The notes under the pieces are model-generated. The model saw nothing but the letters and a program-made list of their open reading frames with translations. It had not been told where the DNA came from and did not search any database. A program made the position numbers and the translations under genes. DNA of 64,000 bases from an uncultured Christensenellaceae bacterium (GTDB lineage Bacteria > Bacillota > Clostridia > Christensenellales > Borkfalkiaceae): contig CAJUPX010000003.1 of NCBI GenBank assembly GCA_910588685.1, positions 1-64,000 on the forward strand. Direction: 5' to 3'. This document shows, piece after piece, positions 1 through 8,604 of the stretch (its first letter is position 1; every line of letters begins with the position of its first letter).

Positions 1-1
1 A

Positions 2-40
2 GATGATTATGTTGAGAGGGTAAAAAGATTAGTTCGTTAA
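2..40 (+). CDS. C-terminal end of a plus-strand gene cut by the window edge
   Basis: From base 2 the plus strand is open and codes DDYVERVKRLVR before a TAA at 38-40. The charged, helix-like ending and the strong terminator 33 bases downstream suggest the last codons of a real gene. Too little is visible to name it. Confidence 0.35.
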   Translation, partial: DDYVERVKRLVR

Positions 41-72
41 ATTTCAATTTATCTTTCTAATAAAGTTTAGCT

Positions 73-107
73 AAAAGCACTCGAATAAAATGTTCGAGTG
101 CTTTTTT
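73..107 (+). terminator. intrinsic terminator
   Basis: A 12-bp perfect stem (AAAAGCACTCGA paired with TCGAGTGCTTTT) with a 9-base loop is followed by a T tract. It can work for the plus-strand gene entering from the left. On the minus strand it has a shorter T run and could also stop the ispH transcript. The bases from 108 to 190 show nothing else recognisable. Confidence 0.8.
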
Positions 108-190
108 CATAATCTGAAAACGTATCAATAAAATATTTGGGGGGTTCAATTCCCTATGATAAATGCGCTTTATGCGGAGCCGTTTAATTA

Positions 191-2281
191 TTATTTCTTA
201 TTTTTAGCGTTTGCAAGCAAGTCTGCAATAGACGTGCCGGCTATACTGCCTTCGCTCCAGTTCGATATTTCGTCGTCCTCAACCTTTCTATGCGAGCGTC
301 TTTTCTGAGGAGCTTCCTCGCCGTCTTCAGATTTGTTCTGGCGACTGCTGTGTCTTTCTTCCTCGGGGAGAAGCGCTTTTATCGACAGATTCATTTTTCT
401 TGCATCTGTATCAATAGCAATAATCTGCGCGTCAACCTCGTCGCCTACGTTAAGACAGGTTGCTGGAGTTTCAATTCTCGTGTGGCTGATCTGGGATACG
501 TGAACAAGTCCGTCTACGCCTTTTTCAACTTCAATGAATGCGCCGAACGGAACAATTCTTACTACCTTACCGTGGATAACGTCGCCAACATTGTACTTAT
601 CGCCGACCAAATCCCAAGGCCTGGGTTGAAGCTGTTTATAACCTATGGAAACTTTCTTGTTCTCTCTGTCTATTTTAAGAACGACAAACTGGTATACTTT
701 GCCGATTTCAAGCACATCGGTTACCGCGCTTACGCCTGTCCAGGATAAGTCGGATATATGAGCAAGACAGTCAAAACCGTTTACGGAAACAAACGCGCCG
801 AAACCTGTAACTCTCTCAACCTTGCCTTCAACTATATCGTTTACTGCGATACTGTCAAAGAACGAATCTTCCTTAGCTGCTTTTGCCGCGTCGCGAGCAT
901 CGCGCTCTTCCTGCAAAATTACGCGCTGAGAAGCAATAATTTCTTTTCTGCCGGATTTTTTAATTTCAATCGCGCGCAGTCTTAAATTTTTACCGACGTA
1001 TTTTTCAAGGTCCTTAACAAAACCGGGACGAATTTCTTTAGCGGGTACAAATACCGAGTAAGTTCCCAACTGGGCAGTCAACCCGCCCTTATTGAAGCCT
1101 GTGCAGGTAACGGTAAATTCTTTGCCGTCGCTTATTTCTGCGCTGAGTACTTCTTCCTGAGCAAGTATCTTAATCATTTTCTGCGAAAGTTTAAGATTAG
1201 GTTTAAGCTCCACTACTAATAACTCTATGGAATCGCCTATTTTTCCGGCGTAATCCGCTGCGTTGTAAACTTCGCAATCGAGTTCGTCTTTACTCAAAGC
1301 TACCTCTTTTTTGGAAAAAGGTAATAAAATCTGTAAACCTTCTTCGGTTGCCTGAGAAATCGTAGCCTGTACAAGCTGACCTTTTTTAAACTTCGATTCG
1401 TTGTCGATTTTAGCAAGAACGTCGTCCATTTCGTTCACTGCTTTTACTTCTGTGTTTTCTGCCATCTTTAAGAGAACCTCCCGGGGTTGAGCATTCGGGG
1501 TAGACGCCCCCGAAACAATACCTACACTTTTGAAATTTTTTAATTTGGAGTAATCCAAGTCGCCGGCATTAGCAAGTCTGAAAACGTTTTTGCAATTTCT
1601 TGCGGCTATTTCGTAAAGTTTACCGGTATTGCTGCTGTTCAGTCCGCCGATAACCAAGATAGCTTCAAGACTTTTTGACAGTTTTTCAACTTCCTCCTGC
1701 CTTTCTATGGTAGTATAACAAATTGTCTTAAAAACATCAACTGTTTTTTCACAAACTTTTTTAATATTTTTTATAATTTTTTCAAATTTTTCTAACGAAA
1801 AGGTAGTTTGGCATACTACGCACAGATTTTTTTGACGCAATTCGTTTAAATCGTCGTTTTCACTGCCGATTATTGTAGCCGTACCGTTACACCACCCTAA
1901 CAATCCCTCTACTTCGGGATGTGTTTTTTCGCCGATTATAACGATATGTTTGCCTGATAAAAACTGTTCTTTAACTATTTTCTGCGTACGCTGCACAAAT
2001 CTGCACGTACAGTCGATAACTTCTATATTTTTTTCTTTACAAATTCCGTAAAAACTCTCCGGAACGCCGTGCGAACGGAATATTACTCTTGCTCCGTCCG
2101 GTATTTCACTAAGACTTTCTACAACTTTTAACCCGTTCTTTTTTATGTCGCTCACAACGTCGGCGTTATGAATTATTTCACCGAGCACATAATTATTGCC
2201 GCCGCTCATAGACCGCGCAGTATCCACCGCATTTTTTACACCTACGCAAAAGCCGCTGTTTTTTGCTAAAACTATTTTCAT
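191..2281 (-). CDS. ispH: IspH (HMBPP reductase) fused to ribosomal protein S1-like domains
   Basis: The N-terminal part (about residues 1-280) is 4-hydroxy-3-methylbut-2-enyl diphosphate reductase, the iron-sulfur enzyme making IPP and DMAPP in the last step of the MEP pathway. Cluster cysteines sit in NSGFCVG, DCTCRF and TICYTT, and KTHPEVEG and SGASTP are also present. The remaining ~400 residues hold about four S1 RNA-binding repeats; the last two are the clearest (GFGAFVSVNGFDCLAHIS and PFGAFIEVEKGVDGLVHVS). The tail is basic and acidic, low in complexity. This fusion is known in Clostridia and replaces a separate rpsA. It lies 10 bp after plsC and is probably the last gene of its operon. 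Confidence 0.95.
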   Translation of the reverse strand: MKIVLAKNSGFCVGVKNAVDTARSMSGGNNYVLGEIIHNADVVSDIKKNGLKVVESLSEIPDGARVIFRSHGVPESFYGICKEKNIEVIDCTCRFVQRTQKIVKEQFLSGKHIVIIGEKTHPEVEGLLGWCNGTATIIGSENDDLNELRQKNLCVVCQTTFSLEKFEKIIKNIKKVCEKTVDVFKTICYTTIERQEEVEKLSKSLEAILVIGGLNSSNTGKLYEIAARNCKNVFRLANAGDLDYSKLKNFKSVGIVSGASTPNAQPREVLLKMAENTEVKAVNEMDDVLAKIDNESKFKKGQLVQATISQATEEGLQILLPFSKKEVALSKDELDCEVYNAADYAGKIGDSIELLVVELKPNLKLSQKMIKILAQEEVLSAEISDGKEFTVTCTGFNKGGLTAQLGTYSVFVPAKEIRPGFVKDLEKYVGKNLRLRAIEIKKSGRKEIIASQRVILQEERDARDAAKAAKEDSFFDSIAVNDIVEGKVERVTGFGAFVSVNGFDCLAHISDLSWTGVSAVTDVLEIGKVYQFVVLKIDRENKKVSIGYKQLQPRPWDLVGDKYNVGDVIHGKVVRIVPFGAFIEVEKGVDGLVHVSQISHTRIETPATCLNVGDEVDAQIIAIDTDARKMNLSIKALLPEEERHSSRQNKSEDGEEAPQKRRSHRKVEDDEISNWSEGSIAGTSIADLLANAKNKK

Positions 2282-2291
2282 TATTATAAAA

Positions 2292-2957
2292 TTATTTTCT
2301 CTTTTTCTTATCGGCGAGTATTTCTTTAAGTTCTAAATACATATCTTCGAGTTTTTTTCTTATAACTTCATCGGCAGCTGCAATATCTTCGTCGGTGAGC
2401 TTTTTATCGTAAAATTCCGACAATTCAAAAGGCTCGCCGTATAACACGTGAACTTTATGAAAAGCTCTCATTTTTTTAACCTGGACAAGCGGAAGTATTG
2501 GCGTTTTAGTTCGTATAGCTATTACCGAGGCGCCGCTTTTGAATGGTAAAAACATATCGTCGGTTTTGTTGCGCGTGCCCTCTGGAAAAAGCGATACGTG
2601 TTCGCCGCTTTTTAAATACTTCATCGCTGTCATAAGCGCTCTGACGTCGTTGCCGTCGCGGTTTATGGGAATGCACTCGCATTTTGCAGTAAACCACTTT
2701 GTAAAGCCTTTTACAAACAACTCTTTTTTTGCAAGATAATGAATAGGCTTGTGAGTACTTATAGCTACGGGGATTACGTCCATAATACTTAAATGATTTC
2801 CGATTATCAGATACGCACGGTCGTCAAAATACCGTGCCGCCCCGTATTTTTTTACAGGATAAAGTATTCTCAACGGAAAATTATAGAGCCTGTGCAGCCA
2901 TCTGAAACATTTTTCGTGTTTAGTGAGCTTTTTCTTTTCTTTTTTTTGTTTATTCAT
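2292..2957 (-). CDS. plsC: 1-acyl-sn-glycerol-3-phosphate acyltransferase
   Basis: A 221-residue PlsC/LPLAT family acyltransferase that makes phosphatidic acid from lysophosphatidic acid at the membrane. The catalytic HX4D motif is in GNHLSIMDV and the glycerophosphate-binding motif is FPEGTRNK. The N-terminus is lysine-rich and followed by an amphipathic segment. Its ATG shares one base with the stop of the upstream cmk gene, which implies translational coupling. The cmk-plsC-ispH order is common in Clostridia. Confidence 0.93.
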   Translation of the reverse strand: MNKQKKEKKKLTKHEKCFRWLHRLYNFPLRILYPVKKYGAARYFDDRAYLIIGNHLSIMDVIPVAISTHKPIHYLAKKELFVKGFTKWFTAKCECIPINRDGNDVRALMTAMKYLKSGEHVSLFPEGTRNKTDDMFLPFKSGASVIAIRTKTPILPLVQVKKMRAFHKVHVLYGEPFELSEFYDKKLTDEDIAAADEVIRKKLEDMYLELKEILADKKKRK

Positions 2958-3964
2958 CAGATTTTTTCCTGTATTTTATTTAAAATATACTCTACGGTTT
3001 GTTCGATATTCATATCGGAGTTATCAATCAAAATTGCGTCTGCAGCTTGTATAAGCGGCGCTGTTTTTCTTGTTCTATCCTGTTCGTCGCGTGCAATAAT
3101 CTCTTTTAATACGCTTTCATACGCTTGATTAACGCCCTTTTGTTTAAGCTCCGCCGACCTTCGCTGTGCTCTGACCTCCGCTTTCGCTGTGAGGAAGAAT
3201 TTAAATTCCGCGTTGGGAAGTACGTTTGAGCCAATATCCCTGCCGTCAAGTATGCAGGTATGCTCTTTTGCTATCTGTCTTTGCAATTCAACCATTTTAC
3301 TGCGGACTTCCGGGTGCGCCGAAACGGTCGAAGCCGACATAGATATCTGCGGGGTACGTATTTTATCGGTAACGTCGATACCGTTGAGCAATGTGCGTTG
3401 GCAGCCGTTTTCATATTTTACTTCAATTTTTGCCGATTTTAACGCGTTGGATACCTCTGCGGCGTTTTGAATGTCTGCGTCGGCTTCAATGCACTTTAAC
3501 GCGCACGCCCTGTACATCGCTCCCGTATCAAGACATAGAATATCAAGTTTTTCGGCAATTTTTTTGCAGACAGTGCTTTTTCCGCTGCCGGCAGGACCGT
3601 CTATTGCTATATTATATTTACCGGAGATATCTTTTCTCAACGCTTTTGCTCCCCTCAGATATACGTGCTTAGGGCTAAAATCTCCGTTGATAAGCAGCAT
3701 TACGCGAATACATTTTTTCAACGCGCCGTCGATTTCAGGTTCGAGCGCGGAAAACAGTGCGCAGTTGCTGTACCCAGCTTCCCTTGCCGCCTTAGCAGGA
3801 TAAAACGAATGTAAATCCGAAGTATTCGAAAACAAAATATAAATAATATCCGTCATCTTTACGGAATTTTGTTTAATTATTTCATCAAGAAGTTCTTTTA
3901 CGCAACCTCTGATCTGTTCGGCACAGTCAATTTCAAAAGTAGTTGCTCCGCGTATCGCTTTCAT
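2957..3964 (-). CDS. cmk: AroH-type chorismate mutase fused to cytidylate kinase
   Basis: Residues 1 to about 115 match the Bacillus AroH chorismate mutase (chorismate to prephenate): RGATT at the start, DLHSFYPAKAARE, EIDGALKKCIRVM and HVYL. By alignment to the B. subtilis enzyme, the substrate-binding residues corresponding to R7, R63, E78, R90 and Y108 are all kept, while C75 is serine. Residues from about 118 are a (d)CMP kinase with P-loop GPAGSGKST, LDTGAMYRA, LDGRDIGS and the lid RDEQDRTR. Total length is 335 residues against about 220 for Cmk alone. Both halves look functional. It sits 2 bp after the upstream flavoprotein gene and overlaps plsC by one base. Confidence 0.92.
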   Translation of the reverse strand: MKAIRGATTFEIDCAEQIRGCVKELLDEIIKQNSVKMTDIIYILFSNTSDLHSFYPAKAAREAGYSNCALFSALEPEIDGALKKCIRVMLLINGDFSPKHVYLRGAKALRKDISGKYNIAIDGPAGSGKSTVCKKIAEKLDILCLDTGAMYRACALKCIEADADIQNAAEVSNALKSAKIEVKYENGCQRTLLNGIDVTDKIRTPQISMSASTVSAHPEVRSKMVELQRQIAKEHTCILDGRDIGSNVLPNAEFKFFLTAKAEVRAQRRSAELKQKGVNQAYESVLKEIIARDEQDRTRKTAPLIQAADAILIDNSDMNIEQTVEYILNKIQEKI

Positions 3965-3966
3965 AA

Positions 3967-5199
3967 TCAGTCCTTTATGCTGTTGCCTGCGGCAAATCCT
4001 GTGGAAAACGCTATCTGCAGATTAAATCCACCCGTAAAAGCGTCCACATCCAGAACTTCGCCGCAAAAATACAGCCCTTTTATTAATTTACTTTCCATCG
4101 TTTTAGGATTAATTTCTTTAACGTCTACTCCGCCCGCGGTAATTATAGCTTCGGAAAAATCTCTCAAAGATTTTACTCTCATTTCAAAGTTTTTAATAAC
4201 TGCAATGAGTCGCGCCCTATCTTCCTTTGTAACAGAATTAACTTTCTTTTCTGGTAAAATACCGCTTCTTTTAAGCATTTCGTCTATTATTGCAGCGGGT
4301 AAAAGCTCTTTAAGACAGTTTGAAATACTTTTATTTTTATATTGTTCAAAATCCCTTAAAATTCTTTTGTCAAGCTGTTCGGTTGAAAGAGCGGGCTTTA
4401 AATCCAAACTCAATATAACGTTATTCAAATCAAACCTGTTAATTAAGCTTGAAGCGGAAAGCGCTATCGGACCGGAAATACCGAAATGTGTAAACAGCAT
4501 TTCTCCAAAAAATTCTCTTAAAAATTTCCCGCCGTTATAAATACTGAGTCTAACGTTTTTCAGCGATAGTCCCTGCATCTGTAAATAATAATTTCCAGAG
4601 ATATTGAGTCCGCAAAGCCCTTGCTTCAAAGGCACGATATTATGACCGGCATATTCAGCAAATTTAAAGCCGTCGCCCGTAGAGCCTGTGGACGGATAGC
4701 TTATTCCGCCTGTACAAACAATAACCGCGTCGAAATTATAAGAACCTTTTTCTGTAATTATGCCAGACATAGTACTTTGCAAAATTGTCAAATTAACTAC
4801 TTTTTCATTAAATTTAAACTTAACGCCTGAATTTTTACAATAATTTTCCAAACATCTTGTAACGTCGCTCGCTTTATCTGTTACAGGGAAATATCTTGCT
4901 CCTCTTTCAAGTTTTAAGTTAAGCCCTCCGTCCTTAAAAAAGCGGACACATTTTTCCGGTGAAAAATTATATATGCTGCTCGTTAAAAATTTTGAGTTTG
5001 AAACAACGTTTGCAAGAAATTCATCCGGCGCGCAGTCGTGTGTTACGTTGCATCGTCCTTTGCCTGTAAGATATATTTTTTTACCGCATTTCTCGTTTTT
5101 TTCAAATACGGTTACACTGTTGCCGTTGGCTGCCGCAGTATATGCCGCAACAAGTCCCGCCGCTCCCGCGCCGATTACCGCTATATTTCTCATTTTCAT
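3967..5199 (-). CDS. BaiN/HI0933-family FAD-dependent flavoprotein
   Basis: A flavoprotein of about 410 residues. An N-terminal Rossmann FAD-binding motif (AVIGAGAAGLVAAYTAA) is followed by the family signature GKKIYLTGKGRCN. The C-terminal block contains DAFTGGFNLQIA. The family is annotated as NAD(P)/FAD-dependent oxidoreductase or aminoacetone oxidase-like; the substrate is not known. A TTG at 5229 would add ten residues, but no ribosome site is obvious there. I chose the ATG at 5199 because homologues begin just before the Rossmann strand. It is 2 bp upstream of aroH-cmk. Confidence 0.85.
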   Translation of the reverse strand: MKMRNIAVIGAGAAGLVAAYTAAANGNSVTVFEKNEKCGKKIYLTGKGRCNVTHDCAPDEFLANVVSNSKFLTSSIYNFSPEKCVRFFKDGGLNLKLERGARYFPVTDKASDVTRCLENYCKNSGVKFKFNEKVVNLTILQSTMSGIITEKGSYNFDAVIVCTGGISYPSTGSTGDGFKFAEYAGHNIVPLKQGLCGLNISGNYYLQMQGLSLKNVRLSIYNGGKFLREFFGEMLFTHFGISGPIALSASSLINRFDLNNVILSLDLKPALSTEQLDKRILRDFEQYKNKSISNCLKELLPAAIIDEMLKRSGILPEKKVNSVTKEDRARLIAVIKNFEMRVKSLRDFSEAIITAGGVDVKEINPKTMESKLIKGLYFCGEVLDVDAFTGGFNLQIAFSTGFAAGNSIKD

Positions 5200-5243
5200 A
5201 TAAAAGACATACGGCGAAGAAAAATTCAACGCCGTAATTTAAA

Positions 5244-6671
5244 TTAAACAGGATAAATTTTATTGGGATTAGAAGCTAAATCACTGTCAACGCCTATATA
5301 TTTAGCCTTTCTCCATTTAAAAAAGTTTGTTGCCACCTCAGGGAATAAAGCATATGAAAGTACGTCCTCTTCCTGGGTATAATATCCGTCGTCCGTAACT
5401 TTTTTGGTTAAAGTCTGCATTTCGTTTTCAATAAGGTCGGCAGGACGGCAGGTTATTATTTTTTCGTTGTCTTTGGTGCACATTTTTACAACTTCTTTAT
5501 CTTTTTCACCTAAAACAGCTCCGTATTTGCCCAAAATTAAATCCTTGAACTGTGCGGTAATTGTTTTATACCTACCTAAAAGAACGTTCCAGACAGCCTG
5601 TGTGCCGACTATCTGGCTTGAAGGCGTTACTAGCGGAGGATAACCGCAATCCTTTCTAACCAAAGGTACTTCGGCAAGACATTCAGTGAGCTTTTCCTCT
5701 TTGCCTGCCTGTTTCAGCTGGTTCATAAGATTTGAAAGCATTCCTCCCGGCACCTGATACAAGAGAGTGTTTATATCCACACGCCTTACTTTCGGATTAA
5801 GGAAACCGTCTTTTTCAAGTCTTTGCGCAACATTGTTAAAATGAGTTACCGCGGGCAAAAGATGTTCAATCTCAATTCCTGTATCGTATTCAGTGCCTTT
5901 TAATGTAGCTAATAGAGGCTCCGTTGCCGGATTGGAAGTGCCGTTACCGAGCGGCGACAGCGCGCAGTCCACAATATCAACGCCTGCCTGTATAGCCATT
6001 AAATACACCATATCGCCTGTACCGGTAGTGTTATGAGTATGGAGATGTACTTTTGTTTCGGGTTTTAACTGTGCTTTAAGTTCTTTAACAAGCTCGTATG
6101 CGGTAAACGGCAATAAAAGGTTCGCCATATCCTTTATACAGATATTGTCGGCGCCCATTTCCTCAAACTGTTTAGCAAGTTTAACAAAGTAGTCTGTGGT
6201 GTGAACAGGGCTTGTTGTGTATGAAATTGCACATTCGCAAACGCATTTTCCGCCTGCACCGTATTTTTTTATTGCTTTAACTGAAGCTTCCAAATTTCTC
6301 GGATCGTTCAAAGCGTCGAAAAGTCTTATAACGCCTATGCCGTTTTCAATGGATTTTTCAATGAATTTTTCCACTACATCGTCGGCATAGTGTCTGTAAC
6401 CGAGCAAATTCTGCCCTCTCAAAAGCATTTGAATAGGCGTCTTTTTTAAATATTTCTTTAATTTTCTCAATCTGTCCCAGGGATCTTCGTTTAAAAATCT
6501 CAGGCAGCTGTCAAATGTAGCTCCTCCCCAAGCTTCTAACGAATAATATCCGGCGTCGTCAAGTAACGCGAGCACCGGCTCCATTTCATCAAATTTCATA
6601 CGCGTTGCGGCGTGCGATTGATGCGCGTCACGCAGTATTGTATCGGTAATTAAAACTTTTTTGTTTTCCAT
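5244..6671 (-). CDS. oadA: oxaloacetate decarboxylase/pyruvate carboxylase-type carboxyltransferase (alpha subunit, no biotin domain)
   Basis: A 475-residue carboxyltransferase of the OadA/PycB family, which moves CO2 between oxaloacetate or pyruvate and a biotin carrier. DTILRDAHQS, EAWGGATFD and LLRGQN mark the TIM-barrel active site. HLHTHNTTG carries the metal-binding histidines. The usual C-terminal biotinyl domain is missing; the separate carrier at 7884-8240 probably serves it. It follows the sodium-pump beta subunit by 23 bp. Oxaloacetate decarboxylase or the 5S part of a transcarboxylase are both possible. Confidence 0.9.
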   Translation of the reverse strand: MENKKVLITDTILRDAHQSHAATRMKFDEMEPVLALLDDAGYYSLEAWGGATFDSCLRFLNEDPWDRLRKLKKYLKKTPIQMLLRGQNLLGYRHYADDVVEKFIEKSIENGIGVIRLFDALNDPRNLEASVKAIKKYGAGGKCVCECAISYTTSPVHTTDYFVKLAKQFEEMGADNICIKDMANLLLPFTAYELVKELKAQLKPETKVHLHTHNTTGTGDMVYLMAIQAGVDIVDCALSPLGNGTSNPATEPLLATLKGTEYDTGIEIEHLLPAVTHFNNVAQRLEKDGFLNPKVRRVDINTLLYQVPGGMLSNLMNQLKQAGKEEKLTECLAEVPLVRKDCGYPPLVTPSSQIVGTQAVWNVLLGRYKTITAQFKDLILGKYGAVLGEKDKEVVKMCTKDNEKIITCRPADLIENEMQTLTKKVTDDGYYTQEEDVLSYALFPEVATNFFKWRKAKYIGVDSDLASNPNKIYPV

Positions 6672-6694
6672 ATTATACCTTATAATTTATAGTT

Positions 6695-7873
6695 TTAAGC
6701 GAAGCACGCAAGCAGTACGCCCGCTGCGATTGCCGAGCCGATAACGCCAGCCACGTTGGGCCCCATTGCGTGCATAAGTAAATGGTTTTGCGGGTCGTAT
6801 TCCCTTCCCACGTCTTCCGAAATCCTGGCAGCCATAGGAACTGCCGAAACGCCTGCCGAACCGATAAGCGGGTTAATCTGACCTTTTGTAACCTTGCACA
6901 TAATTTTAGCTACGAGCAGTCCGCCGATTGTGCCGAGAATAAAGGCAAATAGACCTATGCCGATAATTCCGAGGGTTTCCAACTGCAGGAACATTTCCCC
7001 CTTTGCCTTGCAACCTACTGAGATACCCAGGAAAATGGTTATGGTGTTCATAAGTCCGTTCTGCGCCTGCGTTGAAAGTCTGTCTACTACTCCCGATTCT
7101 TTAAAGAGATTGCCAAGCATTAGCATACCTAAAAGAGAAATTGAATCGGGCAATATTATACCCACAACCAAAGTTACGATTACAGGGAATAATATTTTTT
7201 CGAGCTTGCTTACCTGTCTTAAAGGCTTCATTTTAATTGCGCGTTCTTTTTTTGTGGTCAAAAGCCTCATTAAAGGCTTTTGAATAATAGGTATCAACGC
7301 CATATATGAATATGCTGCAATCGCTATTGCTGAAATAAGGTCGGGGGCAAGCTTTGAAGTAACCATAATTGCGGTAGGACCGTCCGCTCCTCCGATTATG
7401 GCAATCGCAGCAGCCGCTGCTGCGGAAAATCCTAAAAGCGAAGCGAGAATAAATGCAACAAATATTCCAAGCTGCGCGCCCGCGCCTATAAGCATACTCT
7501 TGGGGTTTGCAATAAGCGGTCCGAAGTCCGTCATTGCGCCTATTCCGAGGAATATAATCGGCGGATAAATAACTTTTTCAACGCCGTAATACATATACCA
7601 GAGAAGTCCGCGGTTATATACGTCGTCATAAGCGTGGCTGTCGGGAGGATATTCTCCCCAGAGCACCCTTTCCGCTCCCGGAATGTTGATAAGGAACATA
7701 CCGAAGGCAATGGGCAAAAGCAGCATAGGCTCAAATTTTTTAACAATGGCAAGAAACATCAGAACGAACGATATTGCAAGCATTATATAATTTTTATAAT
7801 CGCCTTGCATAAAGCCCATACTGTTAAATAAATCATTAAAAATCTCGCCAATGTTTACTTCAAGTAAACACAT
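6695..7873 (-). CDS. oadB: sodium ion-translocating decarboxylase beta subunit
   Basis: A 392-residue polytopic membrane protein of the OadB/MmdB/GcdB family. It decarboxylates carboxybiotin and exports sodium ions across the membrane. GGADGPTAIMVTSKLAP is the conserved loop with the catalytic/ion-binding aspartate, and GSAGVSAVPMAARI is the second signature region. About nine hydrophobic segments are visible. The start is supported by GGAGGAAGT immediately before the ATG. It lies between the biotin carrier and oadA. Confidence 0.94.
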   Translation of the reverse strand: MCLLEVNIGEIFNDLFNSMGFMQGDYKNYIMLAISFVLMFLAIVKKFEPMLLLPIAFGMFLINIPGAERVLWGEYPPDSHAYDDVYNRGLLWYMYYGVEKVIYPPIIFLGIGAMTDFGPLIANPKSMLIGAGAQLGIFVAFILASLLGFSAAAAAAIAIIGGADGPTAIMVTSKLAPDLISAIAIAAYSYMALIPIIQKPLMRLLTTKKERAIKMKPLRQVSKLEKILFPVIVTLVVGIILPDSISLLGMLMLGNLFKESGVVDRLSTQAQNGLMNTITIFLGISVGCKAKGEMFLQLETLGIIGIGLFAFILGTIGGLLVAKIMCKVTKGQINPLIGSAGVSAVPMAARISEDVGREYDPQNHLLMHAMGPNVAGVIGSAIAAGVLLACFA

Positions 7874-7883
7874 ACTTCCTCCG

Positions 7884-8240
7884 TCAGCCTATAACGGCAA
7901 GTACCGCGTTAGTTTCCACATTTGCGCCTTTTGCGCAGTTTAACGTAACTTTTCCGTCGCAGGGCGCGGTTATTTCATTGTCCATTTTCATAGCTTCAAG
8001 CACTATTATCGGCTGGTCTTTTTTAACCGTTGTTCCGTCGGCAACTAAAATATTTTTTATAAGACCGGGGAAAGGCGATAACACTTTTTCCCCCGCAGCA
8101 TTAACCGCAGACGTTTTAGGCGCCGACTTGGGTGCTTTGTTTAAGGGAGCCGAAATTGCAACACTTTCTGCGCTCTCCCCAACCTCTTCAACGCCTACCG
8201 AGTAATTCTTTCCATCAATAGTAACAATAAAATTACGCAT
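7884..8240 (-). CDS. biotin carrier subunit of a sodium-pumping decarboxylase
   Basis: A 118-residue protein with a short N-terminal segment, an alanine/proline/lysine-rich flexible linker (about residues 30-50) and a biotinyl domain. The biotin attachment site EAMKMDNEI is intact, with its lysine as acceptor. It resembles MmdC/GcdC and the 1.3S transcarboxylase subunit. It carries CO2 between the carboxyltransferases of this operon (8605-9978 and 5244-6671) and the beta subunit. Confidence 0.93.
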   Translation of the reverse strand: MRNFIVTIDGKNYSVGVEEVGESAESVAISAPLNKAPKSAPKTSAVNAAGEKVLSPFPGLIKNILVADGTTVKKDQPIIVLEAMKMDNEITAPCDGKVTLNCAKGANVETNAVLAVIG

Positions 8241-8249
8241 AATTAAAAC

Positions 8250-8597
8250 TTATATCCTCCTGATTCTCTTTACTTTAAAATCGCATTTAGATTTTTCGGC
8301 GGAATAATACGCCATTACTGCGGCTATAATTGCCGCTTTTACTTCGTCGGGAACTTCTCCGTTGTCGCTGTCTGACATCTCCGAAATTGTTTCCGACTGT
8401 TTTTTTCTGCCTTTCTTTTTAGTTAAAAATGCCAGATTGTCGGTTTTCTGCATAATAATTCCGATTAATTTAATTATTAAAATAATTAAAATTATACCGA
8501 TAAATATCAAAGCAAATCCGATTAACGCGTAAATACACGCTTCGCCGAAAGAAAGGCTGCCCTCCTGATTGATAAGCGACGATAAACAATTTATCAT
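8250..8597 (-). CDS. OadG/MmdD-like small membrane subunit
   Basis: A 115-residue protein with one strong transmembrane segment near residues 20-50 (ALIGFALIFIGIILIILI) and a lysine-rich cytoplasmic part. A C-terminal segment beginning DEVKAAIIAAVMAYY matches the tail of OadG/MmdD gamma or delta subunits that anchor the soluble carboxyltransferase to the pump. It sits 9 bp upstream of the biotin carrier and 7 bp downstream of the carboxyltransferase. Confidence 0.82.
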   Translation of the reverse strand: MINCLSSLINQEGSLSFGEACIYALIGFALIFIGIILIILIIKLIGIIMQKTDNLAFLTKKKGRKKQSETISEMSDSDNGEVPDEVKAAIIAAVMAYYSAEKSKCDFKVKRIRRI

Positions 8598-8604
8598 TTT
8601 ATCC

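Noticed and set aside
73-107. CIRCE-like inverted repeat (GCACTC...GAGTGC)
   Set aside because: The spacing between the arms is 13 bases instead of 9, the stem extends further inward, and a T tract follows. It is a terminator, with no heat-shock gene beside it.
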